The notes beneath the pieces were generated by a model that was not told where the DNA came from, did not search any database, and saw only the letters and a list, made by a program, of their open reading frames with translations. Positions 18,246-27,501 of a DNA stretch of 64,000 nucleotides are shown one piece after another (the stretch's first letter is position 1; each line of letters begins with the position of its first letter). The translations under genes and the position numbers were made by a program. Source of the DNA: DASUAS01 sp963841415 (GTDB taxonomy: Bacteria; Actinomycetota; Acidimicrobiia; IMCC26256; DASPTH01); assembly GCA_963841415.1 (NCBI GenBank), contig CAWJCN010000001.1:744001-808000 (forward strand). The letters are read 5' to 3'.

Positions 18246-18857
18246 GTGTTCGATCCGACCGCTGGCAGTCGCGAGGGCGACCAGTTCGTCCTGGGCATCG
18301 ACCCGGGGGTGTCGCGCTGTGGGTACGGGGTCGTCCGGCGTGACGGTCCGCGCTACCGGGCCGTCGCCTACGGCGTGATCCGCACGCCACCGCGCGACGA
18401 GTTGCCGAACCGCTTGGCCGCGCTGCTGCACGAGCTCGACGCCCTCATCGTCGAATACCGCCCGGCGGCGTTGGCGGTCGAGCGCGTGCTGTTCCAGGTG
18501 AACACGCGCACCGCGATGTCGGTCGGACAAGCCAGCGGGCTCGCCCTCGCCCTCGCGGGCCGAGCCGGGATCCCGGTCGTGCACTACAGCCCCAACGAGG
18601 TGAAGCTCGCGGTCGCCGGCGACGGCGGCGCGGGCAAGCACGAGGTGCAGCAGATGGTGATGCGACTGCTCGAGCTCGCCGAGCTCCCCGACCCACCCGA
18701 CGCCGCCGACGCGCTCGCGCTCGCGCTCTGCCACTGGTGGCGCGCGCCGCTCGCCGCGCAGGGCGTTGGCGTCGGCACCCAACGTTCGGCGCGCCTCGAC
18801 GATGCGATCGCGGCCGCATTGGCGAAAGAAGCCTCGATGACGAAGGGTGCCCGGTGA
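18246..18857 (+). CDS. ruvC: Crossover junction endodeoxyribonuclease RuvC
   Basis: Resolves Holliday junctions as a dimer with RuvAB. 203 residues. Acidic active-site residues appear in LGIDPGVSRCGYG (first Asp), AVERVLFQVN (Glu), and DAADALALALCH (C-terminal Asp pair). Slightly longer than usual through an N-terminal extension of about 14 residues; a start nearer LGIDPG is possible, but the -10 box favours 18246. ruvA overlaps by 4 bp. Confidence 0.94.
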   Translation: MFDPTAGSREGDQFVLGIDPGVSRCGYGVVRRDGPRYRAVAYGVIRTPPRDELPNRLAALLHELDALIVEYRPAALAVERVLFQVNTRTAMSVGQASGLALALAGRAGIPVVHYSPNEVKLAVAGDGGAGKHEVQQMVMRLLELAELPDPPDAADALALALCHWWRAPLAAQGVGVGTQRSARLDDAIAAALAKEASMTKGAR

Positions 18858-19441
18858 TCGGTTCGGTGCGGGGCACGGTGATCGAGCGCACGGCCGTCGG
18901 CGAGGTGCTCGTCGAGGTGGGGGGAGTGGGATACCGCGCGTTCGTGCCCGCGAGCGCACTGCGGTCGTTGCACCCCGGCGACAGCACCTTCCTCTTCACG
19001 CACCTGCACGTGCGCGAAGACGCGATGGTCTTGTACGGCTTCCCGACGCGCGACGAACGAGACACCTTCGAGGCGCTCATCGGCACCACCGGTGTCGGGC
19101 CCAAGCTCGCGCTGGCGATGCTCAGCGTGCACTCGCCCTCGGCGCTGCGCCGCGCGCTCCTCGAAGACGACCTCGCCGCGCTCACGATGGTGCCCGGCGT
19201 CGGCAAGCGCACTGCGCAGCGGCTGCTCGTCGAGCTCAAGACCCGACTCGAGGTGCCGGAGCTCGACATCACCGACGGCGCGAGCGGCCCCGCGCCCCGC
19301 GCCGAGGTGCGCGTCGCTTTGGCCGGGCTCGGATACGCACCCGACGAAGTGCGTGACGTCATCGCGCAGCTGCCCGAGGAGGGCTCCGTCGAGGAGCTCC
19401 TCCGGGAAGCGTTGAAGCTGCTGGCGGTGACGCACGCATGA
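18854..19441 (+). CDS. ruvA: Holliday junction branch migration protein RuvA
   Basis: 195 residues: OB fold (MIGSVRGTVIERTAVGEVLVE from a GTG start), tandem helix-hairpin-helix motifs (FEALIGTTGVGPKLALAML and MVPGVGKRTAQRLLVELK), and the C-terminal domain that contacts RuvB (VRVALAGLGYAPDEVRDVI). Overlaps ruvC (GTGA) and ruvB (ATGA), so the three are translationally coupled. Confidence 0.95.
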   Translation: MIGSVRGTVIERTAVGEVLVEVGGVGYRAFVPASALRSLHPGDSTFLFTHLHVREDAMVLYGFPTRDERDTFEALIGTTGVGPKLALAMLSVHSPSALRRALLEDDLAALTMVPGVGKRTAQRLLVELKTRLEVPELDITDGASGPAPRAEVRVALAGLGYAPDEVRDVIAQLPEEGSVEELLREALKLLAVTHA

Positions 19442-20466
19442 GAGACGAACTGCTGCGCGCGTCGACCGATCCGGTGGAGGAGGCCGAGGAGGTCACGCTC
19501 CGGCCCCGGCGGCTCGACGAGTTCGTCGGCCAACCACGCCTCAAGGAGCACCTCGAGATCCTGCTCGCCGCCGCACGCGGCCGCGGCCAGGCCGCCGACC
19601 ACCTGCTGTTCGCGGGCCCGCCCGGGCTCGGCAAGACCACGCTGTCGGGCATCGTCGCCGCCGAGATGGACGTCAGCCTGCGCATCACCAGCGGTCCCGC
19701 GCTGGAGCGCGCCGGCGATCTCGCCGCCATCCTCACGAACCTCGACGACGGCGACGTGCTCTTCATCGATGAGATCCACCGCCTCCCGCGCCCTGTCGAG
19801 GAGGTGCTCTACCCGGCGATGGAGGACTTCCAGCTCGACATCGTGATCGGCAAGGGGCCCGCGGCGCGCTCGATCCGTCTCGACCTGCCCCGTTTCACGC
19901 TCATCGGCGCCACCACCCGTACCGGCCTCATCACCGGTCCGCTGCGCGACCGCTTCGGTTTCATCGCCCGGCTCGACTACTACGGCGTGGACGACCTCGT
20001 CGCCATCATCGAGCGTGCGGCGCGCATCCTCGGGGTGCCGCTCGAGACGGGCGGTGCGCTCGAGATCGCGACGCGCTCACGCGGCACGCCGCGCATCGCC
20101 AACCGGCTGCTGAAGCGCGTGCGCGACTACGCCGAGGTGCGCGCCGACGGCGCGGTCACCACCGAGAACGCGCGCATCGCGCTCGAGTTGTTCGAGGTCG
20201 ACGAGCTGGGTCTCGACAAGGTCGACCGCGCCATCCTGAGTGCGCTGTGCGAGACCTTCGGGGGCCAGCCGGTCGGGCTGCACACGCTGGCGGTGGCAGT
20301 CGCCGAGGAGCCCGAGACGGTCGAGGAGGTCTACGAGCCGTTCCTCCTGAAAGCCGGGCTCCTGCAGCGCACACCTCGAGGTCGGATCGCCACGCCGGGT
20401 GCCTATGCGCACCTGCACCTTCCCGCACCCCACATCCTGCCCAGCCTCTTCACCGCCGACGAGTAG
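19438..20466 (+). CDS. ruvB: Holliday junction branch migration helicase RuvB
   Basis: AAA+ motor for branch migration. 342 residues, full length: Walker A FAGPPGLGKTTL (about 58-69), Walker B VLFIDEIHRL, sensor 1 LIGATTRTGLI, arginine finger in PLRDRFGF, sensor 2 GTPRIANRLLKRVRDYAEV, and the winged-helix end GRIATPGAYAHL. Last gene of the ruv unit; yajC begins 142 bp later behind its own promoter. Confidence 0.97.
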   Translation: MRDELLRASTDPVEEAEEVTLRPRRLDEFVGQPRLKEHLEILLAAARGRGQAADHLLFAGPPGLGKTTLSGIVAAEMDVSLRITSGPALERAGDLAAILTNLDDGDVLFIDEIHRLPRPVEEVLYPAMEDFQLDIVIGKGPAARSIRLDLPRFTLIGATTRTGLITGPLRDRFGFIARLDYYGVDDLVAIIERAARILGVPLETGGALEIATRSRGTPRIANRLLKRVRDYAEVRADGAVTTENARIALELFEVDELGLDKVDRAILSALCETFGGQPVGLHTLAVAVAEEPETVEEVYEPFLLKAGLLQRTPRGRIATPGAYAHLHLPAPHILPSLFTADE

Positions 20467-20542
20467 ACCGAGCCCGACAACAAGCGGTGACGATCGGGGA
20501 AACGTCGGTGCTGGCTGTCGAGATCGGGCGCTGACGGGCCGC

Positions 20543-20548
20543 TAGCAT
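20543..20548 (+). promoter_or_regulatory. -10 box (TAGCAT) upstream of yajC
   Basis: TAGCAT lies 60 nt before the yajC ATG, implying a leader of about 55 nt for the yajC-secD-secF message. Confidence 0.4.
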
Positions 20549-20608
20549 CCGCGACCGGTCCGTGCCCCCCGAGCGCGGCTGCGATCAGCGGGAAGCCCTT
20601 CGACGCCA

Positions 20609-20926
20609 ATGGTCATCTTCGTCTACTTCGCCGTCATCGCGCTGGCGTTCTTCCTGCTCATCGTCCTCCCGCAACGGCGCCGCACCACCGCCCACCGGGC
20701 CCTCCTCGCCGCGCTCGAGGTGGGCGACGAGGTGGTCACCATCGGCGGCATCCTCGGCACCGTCGTCGAGCTCGACGACGAGCGCATCGAGCTCGAGGTC
20801 GCGGACGGCGTGGTGATCACCGTGGCTCGCAACGCGATCGCGGAGATCACCGCGCCCGACGAGCCCCCGGCCGATGAGCCGCATCCCGACGAGCCTGCGT
20901 CCGACAACGGCCCAGTCGACGCATGA
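20609..20926 (+). CDS. yajC: Preprotein translocase accessory subunit YajC
   Basis: 105 residues: one transmembrane helix (FVYFAVIALAFFLLIVL, residues 3-19), the conserved PQRRRTTAHRALLAALEVGDEVVTIGGI (basic loop then GDEVVT signature), and an acidic Pro-rich tail. Works with SecDF at the membrane. ATG overlaps nothing upstream; its stop overlaps the secD ATG (ATGA). Confidence 0.92.
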   Translation: MVIFVYFAVIALAFFLLIVLPQRRRTTAHRALLAALEVGDEVVTIGGILGTVVELDDERIELEVADGVVITVARNAIAEITAPDEPPADEPHPDEPASDNGPVDA

Positions 20927-22447
20927 ACGTCCGCCGCAACGCCATCTTCCTCGTCGTCACCCTCGTGGTGGTGGTTGGCACCTTCTTGTACACCGTGCAG
21001 TCCGGCCACGAGCCCGTGCTCGGCCTGGACCTCCAGGGCGGCACGTCGGTCGTGCTCTCGCCGGTCGGCAAGTACAAGCAGGACACGCTCGACGTCGCCA
21101 TCGACATCATCCGCAACCGCGTCGACACCTTCGGCACCCTCGAACCGGAGATCACGCGGCAGGGGAGTGACATCGTCATCGACCTCCCGGGCGTCAAAGA
21201 CCGCGACAAGGCCATCGCGCTCGTCGGCAAGACGGCCGAGCTGCGCTTCCGGCCGGTGCTCGCGTCCGGGCTCGCGTCCGAATCCAAACAGGCGAAGGAC
21301 GCGACCACCACCACGACGACCGCCGCCGGCGCCACGACCACGACGACCGTGCCGCAGCCTTCGAACTGCCGCCGCCAAGACCGCCATCGCCAACTGCGAC
21401 ACCGCCACGGTCGAGACGCTCACCGAGATCCCCACCACGGGCCGCGCCCTCGACCAGCGCGACAAGTGCGTCGTGCTGCCCGACAAGCCCGGCGGGAAGA
21501 ACGCGCCCCGCTACTACCTGGGCAAGGCCGCCCTGACCGGGAAGGGCACCGTCGACACCGCCAAGGCCGAGTTCCAACCCGGAGAGGGCTGGACGGTGAA
21601 GATGGACCTCACCAGCAGCGGCAGCAGCAAGTGGGACGCCCTCGCGCAGCAGCAGTTCCACAAGCAGGTGGCCATCGTCCTCGACGGCCTCGTGCAGTCG
21701 GCGCCCACCATCCAGCCGAACGACCAGGCGTTCTCGTCGTTCGGCGGCACCGCGGTCATCTCGGGCAGCTTCACGCAGGACGAAGCCAACAACCTCGCCA
21801 AGCTGATCCGCTTCGGCGCGCTGCCGGTGACGCTCAAGCAGGTCAACGTCGAGAACGTGTCCCCGACGCTCGGCAACGACCAGCTCCACGCCGGCATCCT
21901 GGCCGGGATCATCGGCCTCGCGATGGTTGCCCTGTACATGTTGGTGTTCTACCGCCTGCTCGGGCTGGTGGTGATCGCCGGCATCGCGCTCAGCGGAATG
22001 GCGCTCTACACGCTGATCGCGTGGATCTTGCCCGAGGTGCTCGGGATCACGATCGTGCTGAGCCTCGCGGGGGTGACCGGCATCATCGTGTCGGTCGGCA
22101 TCACCGTCGACTCCTACGTCGTCTACTACGAACGCATGAAGGACGAAGTGCGCGCGGGCGCGACGGTGCGATCGTGCGTCGACCGTTCCTTCACCCGGTC
22201 GTTCCGCACCATCGTCGCCGCCGACCTGGTGTCGCTCATCGGTGCGGTCGTCCTGTACGCGCTGGCCATCGGATCGGTGCGGGGCTTCGCGCTCTTCCTC
22301 GCCATCTCCACGGTCCTCGACCTCTTCGTCGCGTACTTCTTCATGCATCCGCTGGTCTCGCTCCTCGCTCGCCGGGAGCACCTCGTGCGCATGAACGGCG
22401 TCGGCATCGCAGCCGGCCTCGACGCCCCCGCGAGCGTGAACGTATGA
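20923..22447 (+). pseudogene. secD: Protein translocase subunit SecD, frameshifted
   Basis: SecD uses the proton motive force to help pull preproteins across the membrane. The N-terminus has a TM helix, GLDLQGGTSVVL and the periplasmic P1 start; a Thr/Ala-rich low-complexity stretch (about 21303-21350) precedes the break. From TAAAKTAIANCD the frame is one base on, and continues through AFSSFGGTAVISGSFTQDEA, the six-helix RND-like membrane part with GVTGIIVSVGITVDSYVVY, to the end. One extra base at about 21361-21375 explains the shift and gives 507 residues. Probably a sequencing error: SecD is conserved and all membrane segments are intact. The stop overlaps the ATG of a spacer ORF. Confidence 0.82.
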
Positions 22448-22560
22448 GCAAGCGTCGTGAGGCGGGTATCCCGCCGAGTGCGCAGCGTTTGCCGAATGTT
22501 GTGCAGTGCGGCCTGGAACGATCGAGCGATCGAGCGAGTGACGAGAGCGGGGGAGCATGA
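22444..22560 (+). CDS. Short spacer ORF bridging secD and secF (SDESG family, copy B)
   Basis: 38 codons, MSKRREAGIPPSAQRL... ending RASDESGGA. Its ATG overlaps the secD stop and its TGA overlaps the secF ATG, so it exactly fills the gap. Seventeen nt after the start is the hairpin GGCGGG-TAT-CCCGCC (22461-22475). The final AGTGACGAGAGCGGG lies 5 nt before the secF ATG, like its counterparts before yebC and relA. No known domain. Whether the peptide matters, or only the act of translating it, cannot be told from sequence. Confidence 0.5.
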   Translation: MSKRREAGIPPSAQRLPNVVQCGLERSSDRASDESGGA

Positions 22561-23786
22561 GCACCGCGACTGCTCCCGCGCCGGTGGCGAGGAAGCGCCA
22601 CACGTTCGCGGACCTCTACCACGAGCGCACGCACTTCGAGTTCATCAAGCACTCGCGGCGCTGGGCGGTCCTCTCGGGCACGCTCATCCTGATCTCGGTG
22701 CTCGCGTTCGCGGTGCGGGGCCTCAACCTCGGGATCGACTTCGAGGGTGGCACCCAGTGGCAGTTCGCGGTGAGCACGGCGAAGAATTCGGTCTCGGCCG
22801 GCGACGTGCGCGACGTGCTCAAGCCCCTGGGCCTCGGCGACGCCAAGGTGCTGATCGTCGGGAACAATTCGGTGCGCGTGCAGTCGAAGGATCTGAGCGC
22901 GAAGGACCAGGCCGCGGTGACGGCCGCATTGGCCAAGTACGGCGGCATCGACCACGCCGCGGTGAGCGTCACCAACGTCGGACCCACCTGGGGCGACAAG
23001 GTGAGCAGCAAGGCACTGCAAGCGCTCGTCGTGTTCTTCTTCGTGATCGCGGGCTACCTGACCCTGCGCTTCGAGTGGCGCATGGCCCTCGCCGCCATCA
23101 TCGCGGTCATCCACGACATCATCATCACCGTCGGCGTCTACGCGGTCACGGGCTTCGAGGTGACACCGGCGACAGTCGTCGCCTTCCTCACCATCCTCGG
23201 CTTCTCGCTCTACGACACCGTCGTCGTGTTCGACAAGGTGAAGGACAACACCGGTCGCCTCGGCACCGTGCGCGGTGACACGTACTCGTTGATGGTGAAC
23301 CGCTCGCTGAACCAGGTGTTGATGCGTTCGATCAACACATCGATCGTCGCGCTGCTCCCGGTCGCCTCGCTGTTGTTCGTCGGCACCTACGTGTTCGGTG
23401 GTCTGGCCCTGCGCGACTTCGCGCTGGCGCTGTTCGTCGGTCTGCTGACCGGTGCGTATTCGTCGATCTTCGTGGCCACGCCGATCCTGGCGTGGCTCAA
23501 GGAGCGCCAGCCGAGATACCGCGCGCTGCGCGAGCGGGCCGCCGCCGATCTGGCCAAGGCGGCCGTGGTCGCGCCGGTGGCTCCGGTGGTCGCGGGAGTG
23601 CCCACCGACGTGCCTGTCGACGGCGAGGACATCGACCCCGGTGACGACTTCGAGCCGAGCGACCAGCCGGCTCCGCCGGCTTCACCGACGCCTTCACCGA
23701 CGCCGGCCGCGCGCTACGGCACCACGTCCACGCGCGGTTCCGCCAACCCGCGCGGTCGCCAGCAACGGCGCAAGAAGCGTCGCTGA
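22557..23786 (+). CDS. secF: Protein translocase subunit SecF
   Basis: 409 residues. N-terminal TM helix (AVLSGTLILISVLAFAV), GLNLGIDFEGGTQWQF signature, periplasmic P4-like region, then five TM helices with VVAFLTILGFSLYDTVVVFDKV and RSINTSIVALLPVASLL. The C-terminal 60 residues are Pro-rich and basic, an extension often seen in actinobacteria. Partner of SecD and YajC. The GGGGAG ahead of the ATG, inside the spacer ORF, can serve as Shine-Dalgarno. Confidence 0.95.
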   Translation: MSTATAPAPVARKRHTFADLYHERTHFEFIKHSRRWAVLSGTLILISVLAFAVRGLNLGIDFEGGTQWQFAVSTAKNSVSAGDVRDVLKPLGLGDAKVLIVGNNSVRVQSKDLSAKDQAAVTAALAKYGGIDHAAVSVTNVGPTWGDKVSSKALQALVVFFFVIAGYLTLRFEWRMALAAIIAVIHDIIITVGVYAVTGFEVTPATVVAFLTILGFSLYDTVVVFDKVKDNTGRLGTVRGDTYSLMVNRSLNQVLMRSINTSIVALLPVASLLFVGTYVFGGLALRDFALALFVGLLTGAYSSIFVATPILAWLKERQPRYRALRERAAADLAKAAVVAPVAPVVAGVPTDVPVDGEDIDPGDDFEPSDQPAPPASPTPSPTPAARYGTTSTRGSANPRGRQQRRKKRR

Positions 23787-23826
23787 CCGGCACCTGACCG
23801 TCGCCGGGAACACCACGGGCGGCCGG

Positions 23827-23832
23827 TACAGT
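23827..23832 (+). promoter_or_regulatory. -10 box (TACAGT) for the spacer ORF-relA message
   Basis: GGTACAGT ends 10 nt before the ATG of the spacer ORF at 23843, so this ORF would be the first codons of a near-leaderless relA transcript. Confidence 0.5.
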
Positions 23833-23842
23833 TGCAGAGAAG

Positions 23843-23947
23843 ATGAGTGAGCGTCGTGAGGCGGGTCGCCCGCCGAGCAGCGAGCGTGGCCGAAGCGGCC
23901 CGGAGCGAGCGAGCCCGCAACCGAGTGACGAGAGCGGGAACGGATGA
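23843..23947 (+). CDS. Short spacer ORF upstream of relA (SDESG family, copy C)
   Basis: 34 codons, MSERREAGRPPSSERG... ending QPSDESGNG. The TGA overlaps the relA ATG (ATGA). Hairpin GGCGGG-TCG-CCCGCC at 23860-23874, 17 nt from the start; final AGTGACGAGAGCGGG 5 nt before relA. MS(E/K)RREAG(x)PPS is shared with the ORF before secF. Unlike that copy it does not overlap an upstream gene: secF ends 56 bp earlier and a -10 box sits just in front. It may be a uORF controlling relA. Confidence 0.5.
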   Translation: MSERREAGRPPSSERGRSGPERASPQPSDESGNG

Positions 23948-26193
23948 GCACGACGGAGCCGCGTGTCGAGGTACGGACCGACCGCCGCTCTGTGCTGCCC
24001 TGGCGGCGCCCGCACACCGTCGACGCCGAGCTCGCCCCGCTCGTCAACGCCTACCTCGAGCGGCACCGGCGCGGCGACACCACGATGATCGAGCACGCCT
24101 ACGACATCGCCCGCGACGCCCACCGCGAGCAGGTGCGCCGGTCGGGCGAGCCCTACATCACCCACCCGGTCGGCGTGGCGCTGGTGCTCGCCGACCTCGG
24201 CCTGGACGACGTCACCATCGCCGCCGCGCTGTTGCACGACGCGGTGGAAGACACCACCGTCACCTCGGCCGACATCGAGCGCGAGCTCGGGGCCGACGTC
24301 GCCACCATCGTCGACGGCGTCACCAAGCTCGACCGCCTCCAGTTCGACTCCAAGGAAGCCCAGCAGGCCGCCACGCTCCGCAAGATGCTGGTCGCGATGG
24401 CCAAGGACATCCGCGTCCTGCTGATCAAGCTCGCCGACCGGCTCCACAACATGCGCACGATCGCCTCGCTGCCCGAGTTCAAGCAGCGCCGCATCGCGCA
24501 GGAGACCCTCGACATCTACGCGCCGCTCGCACACCGACTCGGCATCGCCGACATGAAGTGGCAGCTCGAAGACACCTCGTTCGCGGTGCTCTACCCGCTG
24601 CGCTACGCCGAGATCGAGCAGATGGTCGCCACCCAGGCGCCGGAGCGGGAGGATTTTCTCCGGGCCGTGCTCGAGGAGCTGCGGGCCCGCCTCGAAGAGC
24701 TGAAGATCGAGGCCGACGTCAACGGTCGGCCGAAGCACTACTGGTCGATCTACGAGAAGATGATCACGCGCGGCAAGCAGTTCGACGACGTGCAGGATCT
24801 CGTGGCTGTGCGCGTCGTCGTCGATTCGGTGAAGGACTGCTACGCCGCGCTCGGTTCGATCCACGCGATGTGGAAGCCGGTGCAGGGCAGGTTCAAGGAC
24901 TACATCGCGATGCCGAAGTTCAACCTCTACCAGTCGCTGCACACGACGGTGGTCGGTCCGTCGGGCAAGGCGGTCGAGGTGCAGATCCGCACGCAGGAGA
25001 TGCACCGCCGCGCCGAGTTCGGTGTCGCCGCGCACTGGGGTTACAAGGCGCGCGAGCAGGCCGAGGATCTCCTGTGGTTGCAGCGCATGGTCGACTGGCA
25101 GCAGGAGACCTCCGACCCCGGCGAGTTCATGGAGGCGTTGAAGGTCGATCTCGAATACGACGAGGTCTTCGTCTTCACGCCCAAGGGCAAGGTCATCACG
25201 CTCGCCGTGGGCGCCACGCCGGTCGATTTCGCGTACGCGATCCACACCGACGTCGGTCACCGCTGCATCGGCGCGCGCGTCAACGGCCGACTGGTGCCGT
25301 TGGATTCCAGCCTCGCTTCGGGCGACACCATCGAGATCTTCACCAGCAAGGTCGAGGGCGCCGGACCGTCACGAGACTGGTTGCAGTTCGTCAACTCCCC
25401 GAAGGCGCGCACGAAGATCCGTCAATGGTTCTCTCGTGAGCGGCGCGTCGACGCCATCGACACCGGCCGCGAGGAGCTGGCGAAGGCCCTGCGCAAGGAG
25501 GGACTGCCGGTCCAGAAGTTGGCATCGTCGTCGTCGCTCAACGACGTCGCAGTTGCCATGCACTACGCCGACGTCGAGGCGCTGCACGCGGCGATCGGCG
25601 AGAACCACGTGTCGGCCAAGGCGGTGGTGCAGCGCCTGCAGAAGGAGTTGCGCAGCGGCGAGGAGCAGCTGCCGATCAGCATGGCGCGACCGCCCGAACG
25701 GGCCCGCCGGTCCGAGCGCCGTGCCACCGGTGTGCACGTCGAGGGTCTCGACGACGTCATGGTGCGTCTCTCGCGCTGCTGTACCCCTGTGCCTGGTGAC
25801 GAGATCATGGGTTTCGTCACGCGCGGCCGGGGTGTGTCGGTGCACCGCACCGACTGCGCCAACGCCGCCGGGCTCGTCGACCACGCCGAGCGGGTGATCG
25901 AGGTCGAGTGGGATCACGACCAGCCCGCCACCTTCGTGGTCTCGGTCGAGGTGGAGGCGCTCGATCGTTCGCGGCTGCTGCGCGACGTCGCCCACGTGCT
26001 GGCCGAGTACCACGTCAACATCCTCTCGTGCACGTCGCAGACGTCGACCGAGCGGGTGGCGAAGTTCCGCTTCGACTTCGAGCTCGCCGACCCCAACCAC
26101 CTCGATTCGATCATCTGGGCGATCAAGCGGGTCGACAGCGTGTACGCGGCGTACCGGGTGCTCCCGGGTCACGCAAAGCTCGCAGCCAACTGA
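23944..26193 (+). CDS. relA: Bifunctional (p)ppGpp synthetase/hydrolase
   Basis: Rel enzyme that makes and destroys the stringent-response alarmone. 749 residues: HD hydrolase domain (about 50-200) with metal-site ALLHDAVEDT and KLADRLHNMRT; synthetase domain (about 240-380) with GRPKHYWSIYEKM and FNLYQSLHTTVVGP; TGS domain (about 400-465, VFVFTPKGKVITL); helical and conserved-Cys region (LSRCCTPVPGDEIMGF); C-terminal ACT domain. Both catalytic centres look intact, so it should be bifunctional. Preceded by the short ORF whose stop overlaps this ATG. Confidence 0.97.
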   Translation: MSTTEPRVEVRTDRRSVLPWRRPHTVDAELAPLVNAYLERHRRGDTTMIEHAYDIARDAHREQVRRSGEPYITHPVGVALVLADLGLDDVTIAAALLHDAVEDTTVTSADIERELGADVATIVDGVTKLDRLQFDSKEAQQAATLRKMLVAMAKDIRVLLIKLADRLHNMRTIASLPEFKQRRIAQETLDIYAPLAHRLGIADMKWQLEDTSFAVLYPLRYAEIEQMVATQAPEREDFLRAVLEELRARLEELKIEADVNGRPKHYWSIYEKMITRGKQFDDVQDLVAVRVVVDSVKDCYAALGSIHAMWKPVQGRFKDYIAMPKFNLYQSLHTTVVGPSGKAVEVQIRTQEMHRRAEFGVAAHWGYKAREQAEDLLWLQRMVDWQQETSDPGEFMEALKVDLEYDEVFVFTPKGKVITLAVGATPVDFAYAIHTDVGHRCIGARVNGRLVPLDSSLASGDTIEIFTSKVEGAGPSRDWLQFVNSPKARTKIRQWFSRERRVDAIDTGREELAKALRKEGLPVQKLASSSSLNDVAVAMHYADVEALHAAIGENHVSAKAVVQRLQKELRSGEEQLPISMARPPERARRSERRATGVHVEGLDDVMVRLSRCCTPVPGDEIMGFVTRGRGVSVHRTDCANAAGLVDHAERVIEVEWDHDQPATFVVSVEVEALDRSRLLRDVAHVLAEYHVNILSCTSQTSTERVAKFRFDFELADPNHLDSIIWAIKRVDSVYAAYRVLPGHAKLAAN

Positions 26194-26204
26194 CCCCTCG
26201 CCGG

Positions 26205-26210
26205 TACCAT
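26205..26210 (+). promoter_or_regulatory. -10 box (TACCAT) for leaderless hisS
   Basis: GGTACCAT ends 7 nt before GTG 26218. Because the ATG at 26209 overlaps the box itself, it cannot be the start of a message made from this promoter; the box decides the start. Confidence 0.6.
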
Positions 26211-26217
26211 GCCGCCC

Positions 26218-27501
26218 GTGGCCGATGACCCGACGCGATACCGCGCGCCCATCGGTACGGCCGACGTCCTCCCGCCCGAGTCGTCGCAGTGGACCGCGCT
26301 GGTGGCGACCTTCGCCGAGCGCGCGTCACGCTACGGCTTCGACCTCGTGATCACCCCGATCTTCGAGCACCTCGAGGTGTTCCAGCGAGTGGGGGAGTCG
26401 ACCGACGTCGTCCGCAAGGAGATGTACGACTTCGAGGACAAGGGCGGCCGGCGGGTCGCGCTCCGTCCCGAAGGCACGGCCGGCGTGGCGCGCGCGTTCG
26501 CGCAGCACAACCCGGTGGTGCCGTGGAAGGTCTGGTACGTCGCGCCGCACTTCCGCTACGAACGGCCGCAGAAGGGCCGCTTCCGCCAGCACTTCCAGGT
26601 CGGTGCGGAGGCGCTCGGCGTCGACGACCCGCAACTCGACGTCGAAGTCATCGCGCTCGCTCACGGCTTCTACCGGGCGTTGGGCCTGCGCGACTTCACC
26701 CTCAGCATCAACTCCATGGGCGACGACGAAGACCGCGCTCGCTACCGCGAGGTGTTGAGTGCCTATCTCCTCGCCCACGGTGAGGCGTTGGGCGACACGT
26801 TCCGGGAGCGCGTCGCCGCCAACCCGCTGCGGGTGCTCGACACCAAGGATCCCGACTGGCAGGACGTCGTCGAGCACGCGCCCCAGATCACGGGGTCGCT
26901 CGGGGAGCACGCGCGCATGCACTTCGAGGCGGTGCAGCACGGGCTCGACCGCCTGGGCATCGCCCACGAGATCAACCCGCGGCTGGTGCGCGGGCTCGAC
27001 TACTACACGAGCACCACGTTCGAGTTCGGAAGCTTTGCGCTCGACGCGGCGCAGAACGGCATCGGTGGCGGCGGCCGCTACGACGGCTTGGTCGAGCAGA
27101 TGGGCGGGAAGCCGACGCCGGGCATCGGGTTCGGCATCGGCATCGAGCGCGTGCTCATCGCGTGCGCGGCCGAGGGTGTCGCACCGGGCGCGGCACCCGC
27201 CGCCGACGTGTTCATCGTCGACGGCTTGGACAACGCCACCGAGGTGACGCTGCTCGTGACCGAGCTCCGCGAGGACGGCATGCGGGCCGAGCGCGCCTAC
27301 GGCGACCGGTCGTTCAAGGCGCAGATGAAGGTGGCCGACCGCGCCGGCGCGCAATTCACGATCCTCCTCGGAAGGCGCGAGGCGGAGCACGGTGCCGTGG
27401 GTGTGCGCGACATGCAGACGCACGAGCAGGTCGAAGTACCACGCGAGCTGGTCGCGGGCTGGTTGCGGGAACGAGTCGAAGCAGAGGACACGAACCGATG
27501 A
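26218..27501 (+). CDS. hisS: Histidyl-tRNA synthetase
   Basis: 427 residues, class II. Motif 1 region around EHLEVFQRVGES, motif 2 PHFRYERPQKGRFRQHFQ, HisA signature LVRGLDYYTSTTFEF, motif 3 GGGGRYDGLVEQMGG and GIGFGIGIERVL, then the anticodon-binding domain to the end. GTG start chosen from the -10 box. aspS overlaps by 4 bp, the common hisS-aspS pairing. Confidence 0.95.
   Translation: MADDPTRYRAPIGTADVLPPESSQWTALVATFAERASRYGFDLVITPIFEHLEVFQRVGESTDVVRKEMYDFEDKGGRRVALRPEGTAGVARAFAQHNPVVPWKVWYVAPHFRYERPQKGRFRQHFQVGAEALGVDDPQLDVEVIALAHGFYRALGLRDFTLSINSMGDDEDRARYREVLSAYLLAHGEALGDTFRERVAANPLRVLDTKDPDWQDVVEHAPQITGSLGEHARMHFEAVQHGLDRLGIAHEINPRLVRGLDYYTSTTFEFGSFALDAAQNGIGGGGRYDGLVEQMGGKPTPGIGFGIGIERVLIACAAEGVAPGAAPAADVFIVDGLDNATEVTLLVTELREDGMRAERAYGDRSFKAQMKVADRAGAQFTILLGRREAEHGAVGVRDMQTHEQVEVPRELVAGWLRERVEAEDTNR

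Noticed and set aside
26209..26217. ATG at 26209 as the hisS start
   Set aside because: It overlaps the -10 box, so it would not be in a transcript from that promoter.
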